A DNA stretch of 37,244 bases from Piscirickettsia litoralis (lineage in GTDB: Bacteria > Pseudomonadota > Gammaproteobacteria > Piscirickettsiales > Piscirickettsiaceae). Location: assembly GCF_001720395.1 (NCBI RefSeq), contig NZ_MDTU01000001.1:789696-826939 (forward strand), read 5' to 3'. Shown in pieces: positions 17,816 through 25,386 of this stretch. The translations under genes and the position numbers were made by a program. Below the pieces are notes generated by a model. It searched no databases. It was not told the DNA's origin and worked only from the letters and a program-made list of their open reading frames with translations. Within the stretch, counting starts at the first letter, position 1. Each line of letters opens with the position of its first letter.

Positions 17816-19614
17816 TTATTATCCACCTTCAAAACAGCTAAAAATGCTTCTTGCGGAATCTCAACACTGCCGACTTGCTTCATCCGTTTTTTACCGGCTT
17901 TTTGTTTCTCTAAGAGCTTACGCTTACGCGAAACGTCTCCACCATAACATTTGGCCGTCACATTTTTACGTAAAGCTTTTACCGTTTGGCGGGCAATAAT
18001 ATGCGTACCGATGGCCGCTTGAATCGCCACATCAAACATCTGCCTTGGAATCAAACTTTTCATGCATTCGGTCAATTCGCGGCCGCGTGAAAAGGCATTA
18101 TCACGATGGACAATTAAGGCCAAAGCATCGACCTTATCACCATTAATCAATACATCAAGCTTAATCAAATCAGCAACTTGGAAACGCTTAAAGTGATAAT
18201 CGAGCGATGCATAACCGCGGCTGACTGATTTTAAGCGATCAAAGAAATCTAAAACCACTTCATTCATCGGCAACTCATAAACAAGAGATACTTGATTACC
18301 CATATATTCCATACGAGTCTGTACACCACGCTTTTCATTACATAAAGTCATGACCGCCCCGACATGCTCTTGTGGCACCAGAATACTGGCTTCAACAATC
18401 GGTTCACGCACTTCATCAATAAAATTCGGCTCAGGTAGTTTCGATGGGTTATCCACGTAAGAAACATTGCCTTTCTTATCTAATAACTCAAAAACGACTG
18501 TCGGTGCCGTGGTAATTAAGTCCAGATCATACTCACGTTCCAAGCGCTCTTGAATAATTTCCATGTGCAGCATCCCCAAGAAGCCACAACGAAAACCAAA
18601 ACCCAAAGCATCCGAGCTTTCTGGTTCATAAAATAGCGCCGCATCATTAATGCTAAGCTTCTCAAGAGCTTCACGAAAACCTTCATAATCATCAGAGCTG
18701 ACTGGAAATAACCCAGCATATACCTGCGGTTTAACCTTCTTAAAGCCGGGTAATACCTCTTCTGCTGGCTTATGGGTATGGGTTAAGGTATCGCCCACCG
18801 GTGCGCCATGAATCTCTTTGATTCCAGCGACAATATAGCCCACTTCTCCGGCGGCTAGGATTTTTGTGCTGGTTAATTTAGGAGTAAAAATGCCGACATC
18901 ATTAACGACATAAGAGCGCCCTGTTGACATCACCGTGACTTTTTCACCGGCTTTTAAAGTTCCCTCTTTAACACGAACTAAAGACACCACCCCCAGGTAA
19001 CTATCGAACCAAGAGTCAATAATCAGCGCTTGTAATGGTCCTTCTCGATTCCCTTCTGGCGCAGGAATTTCTTTCACCAAGCGCTCTAATACATCAGTAA
19101 TGCCGATACCACTTTTCGCACTACAGGCCACCGCATCGGTCGCATCGATACCGACAATGTCTTCAATCTCTTGAGCGACACGATCAGGGTCCGCTTGCGG
19201 GAGGTCAATTTTATTTAAAACCGGAATGACTTCTAAGTCTTGATCGATCGCCGTATAGCAATTAGCCACCGTTTGAGCTTCAACACCTTGTGCTGCATCG
19301 ACAACCAATAACGCCCCTTCGCAAGCAGCTAGAGAGCGCGAGACTTCATAGGAAAAGTCGACATGGCCTGGCGTATCAATGAAATTCAGCTGATAACGCT
19401 CACCGTCGTTGGCGGTATAGTACAAGGTCACACTCTGTGCCTTAATGGTAATGCCACGCTCTCGCTCTATGTCCATAGAATCAAGCACTTGAGCTTCCAT
19501 TTCGCGCTCAGACAAACCACCACAGGTTTGAATAAAACGATCAGATAAGGTCGACTTACCATGGTCAATATGGGCAATAATTGAAAAATTTCGAATCTGT
19601 TTTAGTGCGGTCAC
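17812..19614 (-). CDS. lepA: Elongation factor 4 (LepA)
   Basis: LepA is a ribosome-binding GTPase acting in back-translocation or 30S maturation. The 600-aa protein starts [22 protein letters not shown] with the P-loop, then [33 protein letters not shown] and SAKSGIG. The C-terminal domain holds [23 protein letters not shown] and the LepA-specific ending with [26 protein letters not shown]. Length equals the family norm. It follows rpoE after 113 bases and overlaps the first signal peptidase gene by ATGA. No rseA, rseB or rseC lies between it and rpoE, unlike E. coli. Confidence 0.97.
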   Translation of the reverse strand: MTALKQIRNFSIIAHIDHGKSTLSDRFIQTCGGLSEREMEAQVLDSMDIERERGITIKAQSVTLYYTANDGERYQLNFIDTPGHVDFSYEVSRSLAACEGALLVVDAAQGVEAQTVANCYTAIDQDLEVIPVLNKIDLPQADPDRVAQEIEDIVGIDATDAVACSAKSGIGITDVLERLVKEIPAPEGNREGPLQALIIDSWFDSYLGVVSLVRVKEGTLKAGEKVTVMSTGRSYVVNDVGIFTPKLTSTKILAAGEVGYIVAGIKEIHGAPVGDTLTHTHKPAEEVLPGFKKVKPQVYAGLFPVSSDDYEGFREALEKLSINDAALFYEPESSDALGFGFRCGFLGMLHMEIIQERLEREYDLDLITTAPTVVFELLDKKGNVSYVDNPSKLPEPNFIDEVREPIVEASILVPQEHVGAVMTLCNEKRGVQTRMEYMGNQVSLVYELPMNEVVLDFFDRLKSVSRGYASLDYHFKRFQVADLIKLDVLINGDKVDALALIVHRDNAFSRGRELTECMKSLIPRQMFDVAIQAAIGTHIIARQTVKALRKNVTAKCYGGDVSRKRKLLEKQKAGKKRMKQVGSVEIPQEAFLAVLKVDNK

Positions 19615-19727
19615 AATCTACTTCTTATCTCTATCGGCATCAGTTAAATGACAAAATTGTTCCCCATTTTACTGAATCCTCCGCCAAGAGGCAAAAGTTA
19701 TCGCAAGTTAAAGCACCTTTATTGATT

Positions 19728-20309
19728 TTACTGTAGCAACAATGGCTTAATGTGCTGGTCAATGGACTCACGCGCCCGGAAAATCCGTGAACGCACCGTT
19801 CCCACCGGACAGCTCATAATTTTAGCGATTTCTTCATAACTGTAGCCTTCAATCTCGCGTAATAAAATGGCTTGACGCAACTCTTCAGGCAAAGCCTCAA
19901 CCGCGTAAATAATACGTGCCTCGATCTCATCGCGCATGGCCAAATGCTCAGGCGTACTAAACTCACGCAAGCGCCCATATTGTTCAGCATCGTAAGAGTC
20001 GATATCTTGCGCCGGTGGCCGACGGCTCTGCGCCACTAAATGATTTTTCGCGGTATTGACCGCAATGCGATAGAGCCAGGTATAAAAAGCGCTTTCACCA
20101 CGAAACTCACCCAAGGCCCGATAGGCTTTTAAGAAGGCTTCTTGAGAGATATCCAAAACCTCGTGCGGGTCAGAGATATAACGCCCGATCAATTTGCCGA
20201 TTCGCTGCTCATAACGCCTGACGAGTAAATCAAACGCCCAATCCTGACCACCTTTCACTTCACGAACTAAGTCTTGGTCAGGCAGCTGTTTTGCTGCAAC
20301 TACTCGCAT
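19728..20309 (-). CDS. rpoE: ECF sigma factor RpoE (sigma-E)
   Basis: A 193-aa ECF sigma factor. Region 2 shows LLVRRYEQRIGKLIGRYI and DISQEAFLKAYRAL with FYTWLYRIAVNTAKNHL, and region 4 has LPEELRQAILLREIEGYSYEEIAKIMSCPVGTVRSRIFRAR, all close to the RpoE/AlgU family that responds to envelope stress. ATG at 20309 is chosen, preceded by a G-rich sequence (GGGGGTG); the in-frame codons before it (to 20342) look unlike the family. The usual neighbours rseA/mucA, rseB/mucB are missing, so the anti-sigma factor is elsewhere or absent. It is divergent from nadB with a 143-base gap, as in E. coli. Confidence 0.93.
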   Translation of the reverse strand: MRVVAAKQLPDQDLVREVKGGQDWAFDLLVRRYEQRIGKLIGRYISDPHEVLDISQEAFLKAYRALGEFRGESAFYTWLYRIAVNTAKNHLVAQSRRPPAQDIDSYDAEQYGRLREFSTPEHLAMRDEIEARIIYAVEALPEELRQAILLREIEGYSYEEIAKIMSCPVGTVRSRIFRARESIDQHIKPLLLQ

Positions 20310-20381
20310 ATCGCACCCCCAAAACACACTTTGGGCGCACACGGATCATTACACTTAAATCATCGCGCCTCTTCGCGCTAT

Positions 20382-20410
20382 TTGACCATTCCATGGCATT
20401 AAGCGACAAT
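20382..20410 (+). promoter_or_regulatory. Probable sigma-70 promoter of nadB
   Basis: TTGACC at 20382-20387 and GACAAT at 20405-20410 are spaced by 17 bases, close to the -35 and -10 consensus, with a start expected near 20417 and a 36-base leader before the nadB ATG. The -10 is imperfect. The inverted repeat at 20392-20416 covers the spacer and -10. Confidence 0.5.
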
Positions 20411-20416
20411 GCCATG
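20392..20416. promoter_or_regulatory. Perfect inverted repeat, candidate repressor operator for nadB
   Basis: CATGGCATT (20392-20400) is repeated inverted as AATGCCATG (20408-20416) with a 7-base spacer AAGCGAC, perfect over nine base pairs. It overlaps the predicted spacer and -10 of the nadB promoter, a classic repressor position. It could also fold as an RNA hairpin if transcription starts further upstream. The protein binding it is unknown. Confidence 0.55.
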
Positions 20417-20452
20417 TGTTTGTACCCGTTATCTATATTGTAGTCGATAAAC

Positions 20453-22054
20453 ATGAAGCAAAACTTTAACCATGACATCACCATCATCGGCAGCGGCGCT
20501 GCGGGAATCAGTCTCGCACTAAGGCTTGCCGAACATGCCAATGTTGCCCTACTCACTAAAGGCTCCCTCACCGAAAGCTCGACTCTCTATGCTCAAGGTG
20601 GCGTTGCTGCTGTTCTTGACGAAGGCGATAGCTTATCTGCTCATATCCAAGATACACTTACCGCCGGTGCGGGCCTTTGTGATGAAACCGCGGTCAGCTT
20701 CACCGTTGAAAACGCACGGGAATGCATTCATTGGCTGATAGAGCATGGCGTGAAGTTTACACGTGGTGATGACAATGAATATCACTTAACCTTAGAAGGG
20801 GGCCATAGCCATCGCCGGGTGATCCATGCCGCCGACGCGACAGGCCATGCTCTAGAAACCACGCTGGCCGATTTAGTCCGCTCCCACCCTAATATTTCTA
20901 TCTTTGAATACCATACAGCTATAGATATTATTAAAGACACTGAGTCAGGTCGCTGCGTTGGCTTCTATGCTTATAACGGCCAAACCCATACTGTTGACTC
21001 TTTTAGTTCAAAATGCACTGTTCTTGCGACGGGTGGCGCTAATAAGGTCTATTTATACTCCAGCAACCCCGACGTTTCTAGCGGCGATGGCATCGCCATG
21101 GCCTGGCGTGCCGGCTGCAAGGTTGCCAATCTAGAGTTTAACCAATTTCACCCGACCTGCCTCTATCACCCTGAAACACGCTCCTTTCTATTGACAGAAG
21201 CTTTACGCGGCGAAGGCGCTCACCTATTGCTACCCGATGGCACACGCTTTATGCCTCAATTCGATGAGCGCGCCGAACTTGCCCCACGCGACATCGTCGC
21301 TCGTGCCATTGATCATGAGATGAAGCGGCTAGGTATCCCTTGCGTTTATCTCGACATTTCCCATAAAGATCAAGAATTTATTATCAACCATTTCCCAACG
21401 ATTCATGCACGCTGCCTCGACTTAGGCATAGACATCACCAAAGAGCCCATCCCCGTCGTCCCAGCTGCTCATTACACCTGTGGCGGCGTGGTGATCGACC
21501 ATCATGCTCGTACTGATGTTCCCGGATTATACGCCTGTGGTGAAGTCTCTTATACCGGACTACATGGTGCCAACCGCTTAGCCAGCAACTCATTACTCGA
21601 GTGCTTTGTCTATGCAGCCGCTGCAAGCCAGCACATCCTGGAAAATTTAAAGGCAATGCCGACTCCCGCCACACCGATTCCTTGGGATGAGAGTCAAGTC
21701 GTTGATTCTGATGAACAAGTGATGATCATGCACAACTGGGATGAAGTGCGTCGCTTTATGTGGGATTATGTCGGCATCGTCCGCTCGAATAAACGCCTGG
21801 CCCGCGCCAAACGCCGCATTGCTCTATTACAGCATGAGATCGATGATTACTACAGCCATTTTAAAGTCAGCAATGACCTCATCGAACTACGTAATTTAAC
21901 TCTAGTCGCTGAACTCATTATAGAATCAGCAATGAACCGCCATGAAAGTCGTGGTTTGCACTACACCCTAGATTACCCAGAGAAGGAAAAGAACCCTAAG
22001 GCGACGGTGTTGATTCCACCTCATTATGAGGGTAAGCGCGCAGCAGAACTTTAA
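20453..22054 (+). CDS. nadB: L-aspartate oxidase
   Basis: NadB oxidises L-aspartate to iminoaspartate with FAD, the first step of de novo NAD synthesis, feeding NadA. The 533-aa protein has the FAD motif [17 protein letters not shown] at residues 11-27, [13 protein letters not shown] near 43, [27 protein letters not shown], the catalytic region [44 protein letters not shown] and the helical C-terminal domain with NELRNL-type residues ([19 protein letters not shown]). Length matches E. coli (540). nadA and nadC are not in the window. The 3' end overlaps the convergent ygfX gene by 59 bases. Expression is probably controlled at the inverted repeat upstream. Confidence 0.95.
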   Translation: MKQNFNHDITIIGSGAAGISLALRLAEHANVALLTKGSLTESSTLYAQGGVAAVLDEGDSLSAHIQDTLTAGAGLCDETAVSFTVENARECIHWLIEHGVKFTRGDDNEYHLTLEGGHSHRRVIHAADATGHALETTLADLVRSHPNISIFEYHTAIDIIKDTESGRCVGFYAYNGQTHTVDSFSSKCTVLATGGANKVYLYSSNPDVSSGDGIAMAWRAGCKVANLEFNQFHPTCLYHPETRSFLLTEALRGEGAHLLLPDGTRFMPQFDERAELAPRDIVARAIDHEMKRLGIPCVYLDISHKDQEFIINHFPTIHARCLDLGIDITKEPIPVVPAAHYTCGGVVIDHHARTDVPGLYACGEVSYTGLHGANRLASNSLLECFVYAAAASQHILENLKAMPTPATPIPWDESQVVDSDEQVMIMHNWDEVRRFMWDYVGIVRSNKRLARAKRRIALLQHEIDDYYSHFKVSNDLIELRNLTLVAELIIESAMNRHESRGLHYTLDYPEKEKNPKATVLIPPHYEGKRAAEL

Positions 22055-22442
22055 GCCGCCGGTAAACTGTGCTAGGGACGGCATCATAAAATACCGGGAT
22101 AAAATAAAGTCGATAGCGGCCCGGACAACGCAAGGCAATAATCAAACAGAGTTTAGAGATAAAAGTCGCATGCAAAACCAAGCACCCCTCGCCTCGCATC
22201 CCCTTCTTTTCACGAAATTGCCATAGCTGATCACCACTATTCCAAGACAACCAACTCACTCGATAAGACCAATAACGATAACTTAAAAACAAGCTATATA
22301 TAAAACATCCAAAGCTTAACAATAAAGCCAAGATAACAGGCGTTGCACTTAACCAAATCGCTAATAATGCAATCAAGAAAAGCCCCCACAGCAAAATAAA
22401 CCAAGCTTTGGAAGCAAAAATAACGCCATTAAAGCCGGGCAT
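21996..22442 (-). CDS. ygfX: YgfX-like membrane protein (CptA family)
   Basis: This small inner-membrane protein of 148 aa begins at ATG 22442, inside the last codons of sdhE, so translation is coupled. Two adjacent membrane helices ([19 protein letters not shown] and [20 protein letters not shown]) are followed by a C-terminal soluble part with [22 protein letters not shown] and [26 protein letters not shown], the pattern of YgfX, which in E. coli is encoded next to sdhE. Some authors treat YgfX-SdhE as a toxin-antitoxin pair; others assign SdhE to flavinylation. A longer reading frame up to 22598 lies inside sdhE and is not used. The 3' end overlaps nadB tail to tail. Confidence 0.75.
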   Translation of the reverse strand: MPGFNGVIFASKAWFILLWGLFLIALLAIWLSATPVILALLLSFGCFIYSLFLSYRYWSYRVSWLSWNSGDQLWQFREKKGMRGEGCLVLHATFISKLCLIIALRCPGRYRLYFIPVFYDAVPSTVYRRLKVLLRAYPHNEVESTPSP

Positions 22443-22674
22443 ACTCAAGCACAACCGCGACAATTTCGGCAAGTTCAGGGTCTTTTGGCACCTCCCGTTG
22501 AGTAAACCAAACAAATAAGTCCTGATCCGCTTCTGAAAGCAGTTTACAAAATAATTCTTTATGACGATCTGAGGACGTATCATAGGCCTTTTCGACATAA
22601 GGCTGTAACACTAAATCCAGCTCTAACATGCCACGACGGCAAGCCCAGCGTAATCGTTTACTATCGAGTAACAT
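22429..22674 (-). CDS. sdhE: FAD assembly factor SdhE
   Basis: SdhE promotes covalent FAD attachment to the SdhA subunit of succinate dehydrogenase. The 81-aa protein begins MLLDSKRLRWACRRGMLELDLVLQPYVEKAY, with the conserved RRGMLELD motif at about residues 13-20, and continues with FCKLLSEADQDLFVWFTQREVP, typical for the family. The start ATG at 22674 is preceded by AGGAG. In-frame codons up to 22794 run through the ygfZ promoter area and are not coding. It is divergent from ygfZ with an 80-base gap, the arrangement seen in many gammaproteobacteria. Confidence 0.93.
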   Translation of the reverse strand: MLLDSKRLRWACRRGMLELDLVLQPYVEKAYDTSSDRHKELFCKLLSEADQDLFVWFTQREVPKDPELAEIVAVVLEYARL

Positions 22675-22754
22675 AACTCTCCTATGTGCTGACAAATAAT
22701 CGGTTAGGCAGTATGATGCACACCATACCATGATCTTGTCCAGGAGAAAATTAT

Positions 22755-23741
22755 ATGCCCACTTCATGGCAGCAATGCATCGATAATGACCCAAAGATTA
22801 CCCTAGATTCTGCGCTCACGCTCGATACTCATAATCACATGTATCTAACAGCGCTCACACACACAGAAATACTCACCCTCGATGCGGACCTACAAAAAGC
22901 CAAAGACCTCATGCAGGGCCAATTTACTTGTGATTTAAATCAACTCTCAGCAACAAATAGCCTATTAGGTGCTTGCTGTAACCCACAAGGCCGTATTTTA
23001 GCCACCTTTCGCATTTTCTACTATAAAGGCAATTATCATCTCAGCATGCAGCAAGGCACTGCCAAATTACTAAAAGACCATCTTGATAAATTTGCCATAT
23101 TCTATCGCGCTAAGCTCATAATCAACCCAAAAATAAAAGCACTGGCCTTAATCGGTACGCCTGCGAGTGATTATATTAATGAACATTTTAACGCATCACT
23201 CACTCACGCCAATCAACAAATTAATGAAAATAACATCGCAGTAATTCAAGCCCCCGGTGAAAAGCGCTATGAGGTTTATGGCCAAGAAAATGAGTTAACA
23301 TCATGGCTCAATGAAAGCAGCTTCGCTACGGCTCCAGCATTAAACTGGTATCAAGGCAATATTCAAAATTATATTGCTGAAATCACGCCAAGCCTATCGG
23401 GGCAATTCCTCCCCCATGATCTGGGACTGGATAAGACAAACGTTATTGACTTTAATAAAGGCTGCTACTCTGGCCAAGAGATCATCGCCCGTATGCACTA
23501 TCGCGGCACGCCTAAGCGTTCAGGCTTTGTCATTCATTGGCAAGGCGATTTCGCCTGCCCGGGTGATATTATCTACGATGAACATGAAAAAAAAGCGGGC
23601 GTGATTATCAACCCAATCAAACTAGAAAATAATCAAAATATTGCCCTTTGCTCGCTCAATCATCAACAGCTAGAAAATACGTTAACCATTCACCAGCACC
23701 CTCTACAGGTTCAGGCTCTGCCCACATCCAGCAATGATTAA
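22755..23741 (+). CDS. ygfZ: Folate-binding iron-sulfur maintenance protein YgfZ
   Basis: YgfZ is a tetrahydrofolate-dependent protein of the GcvT/COG0354 family needed for the stability or repair of certain Fe-S enzymes such as MiaB. The 328-aa protein carries the signature FNKGCYSGQEIIARMHYRG near residues 234-252 (KGCYxGQE, containing the essential Cys), followed by the C-terminal barrel. The N-terminal part has LMQGQFTCDLNQL and NPQGRILATFRIFYY. ATG at 22755 is preceded by AGGAG. It is divergent from sdhE. Identity is clear from the motif and from the genomic pairing. Confidence 0.92.
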   Translation: MPTSWQQCIDNDPKITLDSALTLDTHNHMYLTALTHTEILTLDADLQKAKDLMQGQFTCDLNQLSATNSLLGACCNPQGRILATFRIFYYKGNYHLSMQQGTAKLLKDHLDKFAIFYRAKLIINPKIKALALIGTPASDYINEHFNASLTHANQQINENNIAVIQAPGEKRYEVYGQENELTSWLNESSFATAPALNWYQGNIQNYIAEITPSLSGQFLPHDLGLDKTNVIDFNKGCYSGQEIIARMHYRGTPKRSGFVIHWQGDFACPGDIIYDEHEKKAGVIINPIKLENNQNIALCSLNHQQLENTLTIHQHPLQVQALPTSSND

Positions 23742-23800
23742 AGATTGATCATTTAAATTAATTTTAATCAGTATAAAACATTTAAAATAAAGCTTAGGAT

Positions 23801-23816
23801 AAATCCTTAAGGATTT
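23801..23816. repeat. 16-bp perfect palindrome
   Basis: AAATCCTTAAGGATTT is its own reverse complement over 16 bases. It lies about 60 bases after the ygfZ stop in an otherwise featureless AT-rich gap and about 160 bases before the next small ORF. No U-tract follows, so a terminator is unlikely; an operator or a chance palindrome are the options. Confidence 0.5.
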
Positions 23817-23964
23817 GGGGTTTGTCCGCGCTTTCACATATACTTGTGAATAATTGAAGTTATAAAGTAGTACAAAATTATGTTAAAACAAGTCCTTATA
23901 ATTATTTCCCTCTCTATTTTCAATCGTCATTTTTGGCAGCTATTTACACTATATTCTTAATATT

Positions 23965-24207
23965 TTGCTCGATATTTACCACTGGCTGCGCAGCTTACTC
24001 AATCAAGTATTCTCACAAGGCATGATCGCTCAAACGCTAAGCGGCACACTCGCCTTGCTCATTCCTGCTTTATTTTTAGGCGGCATCGTCACCTGCATCT
24101 TATGGCTACTCAAACGCCCTGCGACAACGGCATTCATCGCCACAGTTTGGGGAGTCTGGCTATTACTGATTCCTTTGATCTACTTAAAAGGCAGCGGCAC
24201 GCTTTAA
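23965..24207 (+). CDS. Small hypothetical membrane protein
   Basis: A reading frame of about 80 codons with two strong membrane helices, TLALLIPALFLGGIVTCILWLL and TAFIATVWGVWLLLIPLIYL, joined by a short positive loop (KRPAT). The start is uncertain: TTG at 23965 has no clear ribosome binding site, and the frame is open without ATG for another 20 codons upstream. A frameshift near the start cannot be excluded. No family recognised. The hydrophobic pattern is regular enough to support a real integral membrane protein, perhaps part of a two-helix envelope protein group. Confidence 0.45.
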   Translation: MLDIYHWLRSLLNQVFSQGMIAQTLSGTLALLIPALFLGGIVTCILWLLKRPATTAFIATVWGVWLLLIPLIYLKGSGTL

Positions 24208-24229
24208 AAAATGCCTGGCGGGAAAAACT

Positions 24230-24249
24230 GGTAGGCGAAAATGCCTACC
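24230..24249 (+). other. 7-bp RNA hairpin without U-tract
   Basis: GGTAGGC (24230-24236) and GCCTACC (24243-24249) pair perfectly around GAAAAT. It lies 23 bases after the small membrane protein gene. No U-tract follows on either strand, so it may be an mRNA 3' stabilising hairpin rather than a terminator. Confidence 0.5.
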
Positions 24250-24354
24250 GCAACAAACAGGACAACAACCAACCAACGCAACTTGCGACAAAAGCGACAA
24301 ACTCGTTTATGCGGATTCCGTTTTCCTGTCATAATGCGACCTCATCAGTTTAAT

Positions 24355-24765
24355 TTAGCTCTCAACATGTAATAGCTCACGTTCAAACATACAGACGATT
24401 TCAAAGGCATTTTCGATAAAATCACCTTGTTTTATCTCAATGGGCTGAACCCCTGCCAACAAGCTTGTAATTTCATCACTACTATCATCGAGGTCAAGCT
24501 TGCCTTGCTTTTTCTGCTCAGCCAGCAACCACACCGCAAACGTCGAATACAAAGCATCATCTCGATCTTCGGTGGCAGAGAGTGTTTCAACAACATGCTT
24601 CTCATTAATACTCAAAAAACTCTCATAGACCTCTTCTGCATCAGTAAGCTTTAACAGTAAGGTTTTATTTTCATCAATAAGGTCTTTATCTGCACTGTGA
24701 TCGGCAATCACTTCATAACAGCGCTTGCTCAGCTCTTCTAAGTAATTTTTAAAGTGATAAGGCAT
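24355..24765 (-). CDS. 136-aa hypothetical acidic protein
   Basis: A soluble, strongly acidic, mainly helical protein (MPYHFKNYLEELSKRCYEVIADHS, later LDLDDSSDEITSLLAG and a C-terminal ENAFEIVCMFEREL). ATG at 24765 is preceded by AGGGGAG, a good binding site. No membrane segments or signal peptide. I do not recognise the family. It is a monocistronic gene with 77 bases to the SMR gene upstream on the same strand, so they might share a transcript. Confidence 0.65.
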   Translation of the reverse strand: MPYHFKNYLEELSKRCYEVIADHSADKDLIDENKTLLLKLTDAEEVYESFLSINEKHVVETLSATEDRDDALYSTFAVWLLAEQKKQGKLDLDDSSDEITSLLAGVQPIEIKQGDFIENAFEIVCMFERELLHVES

Positions 24766-24842
24766 CTAAAACTCCCCTTGATATAGTTAAGGATAAATAA
24801 CAACACACAGTAGCGCTAAAATATTAACACAAACTTAAATAA

Positions 24843-25163
24843 TTAAGAGGGTTGCGCCCACTTTAATATTATAATTCCTATCATAATCAAGCCGATAGCC
24901 AGCCACTGTAAAAAATTTAAGCGCGCAGCGAACATATAATAATCAAGTACACAAATAAAGACCAACCCTAAGCCACACCAAATCGCATACACAACTCCCA
25001 TATCTAAGCGCTTCATTGCCAAACTCATCAGCACAAAACATACCGAATAGAAAGCAAACACACCAAAAGCAGGCCAAAAACGACTAAAACCATAAGACAG
25101 CTTCATACATGCTGTTCCTAAAACTTCAAATACAATAGCCCCTAATAAATACACCCAACTCAC
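24843..25163 (-). CDS. Small multidrug resistance (SMR) efflux protein
   Basis: This four-helix proton-driven exporter of about 106 aa belongs to the EmrE/QacE/SugE family. GTG at 25163 is preferred because GGAGG ends five bases before it; a TTG at 25175 lies within that binding site. The first helix is WVYLLGAIVFEVLGTACMKLS with the essential Glu in FEVLGT at residue 13, equal to Glu14 of EmrE. Helix 3 has YAIWCGLGLVFICVLDY and helix 4 ends the protein with LIMIGIIILKWAQ, all standard. The protein works as a dual-topology dimer. Substrates are probably quaternary cations or guanidinium; which cannot be decided here. Confidence 0.88.
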   Translation of the reverse strand: MSWVYLLGAIVFEVLGTACMKLSYGFSRFWPAFGVFAFYSVCFVLMSLAMKRLDMGVVYAIWCGLGLVFICVLDYYMFAARLNFLQWLAIGLIMIGIIILKWAQPS

Positions 25164-25282
25164 AACCACCTCCAAAATAACAGTTTATATTTAACCATAG
25201 TTTAAAAAAGCAGCCAAAAAATAAACACCGACCTTACTCACCCAAATTAGTCACATCAACTCTGGTCAAGAACGAATAAAAT

Positions 25283-25317
25283 CAAATAAACAAAATAAAC
25301 AAAATAAACAAAATAAA
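25283..25317 (+). repeat. Tandem 9-bp repeat upstream of vgrG
   Basis: CAAAATAAA occurs three times head to tail (25291-25299, 25300-25308, 25309-25317), preceded by an 8-base variant CAAATAAA at 25283-25290. It ends about 70 bases before the vgrG start. Slipped-strand change in copy number could alter promoter spacing, as in other phase-variable genes; that is inference. Confidence 0.75.
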
Positions 25318-25386
25318 TAATTTGACTTATTAAAATAATTAATAGAATATAACCCACGAAAAATAATAAGCCTTACGGAGCGGACT

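Noticed and set aside
22429-22794. Longer 121-aa version of SdhE
   Set aside because: The extra 40 residues precede the conserved start, cross the ygfZ leader and lack a binding site; ATG 22674 with AGGAG fits the family.
23880-23960. 26-codon ATG frame before the small membrane protein
   Set aside because: No ribosome binding site, AT-driven composition and no attenuator-like structure; treated as chance.
24102-24353. 83-codon plus-strand frame after the small membrane gene
   Set aside because: It overlaps that gene by about 100 bases, has no ribosome binding site and runs through the hairpin at 24230-24249; the composition is not protein-like.
25283-25320. Short tandem repeats considered as a CRISPR array
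   Set aside because: Units are only nine bases, adjacent without spacers, and no cas genes are present.
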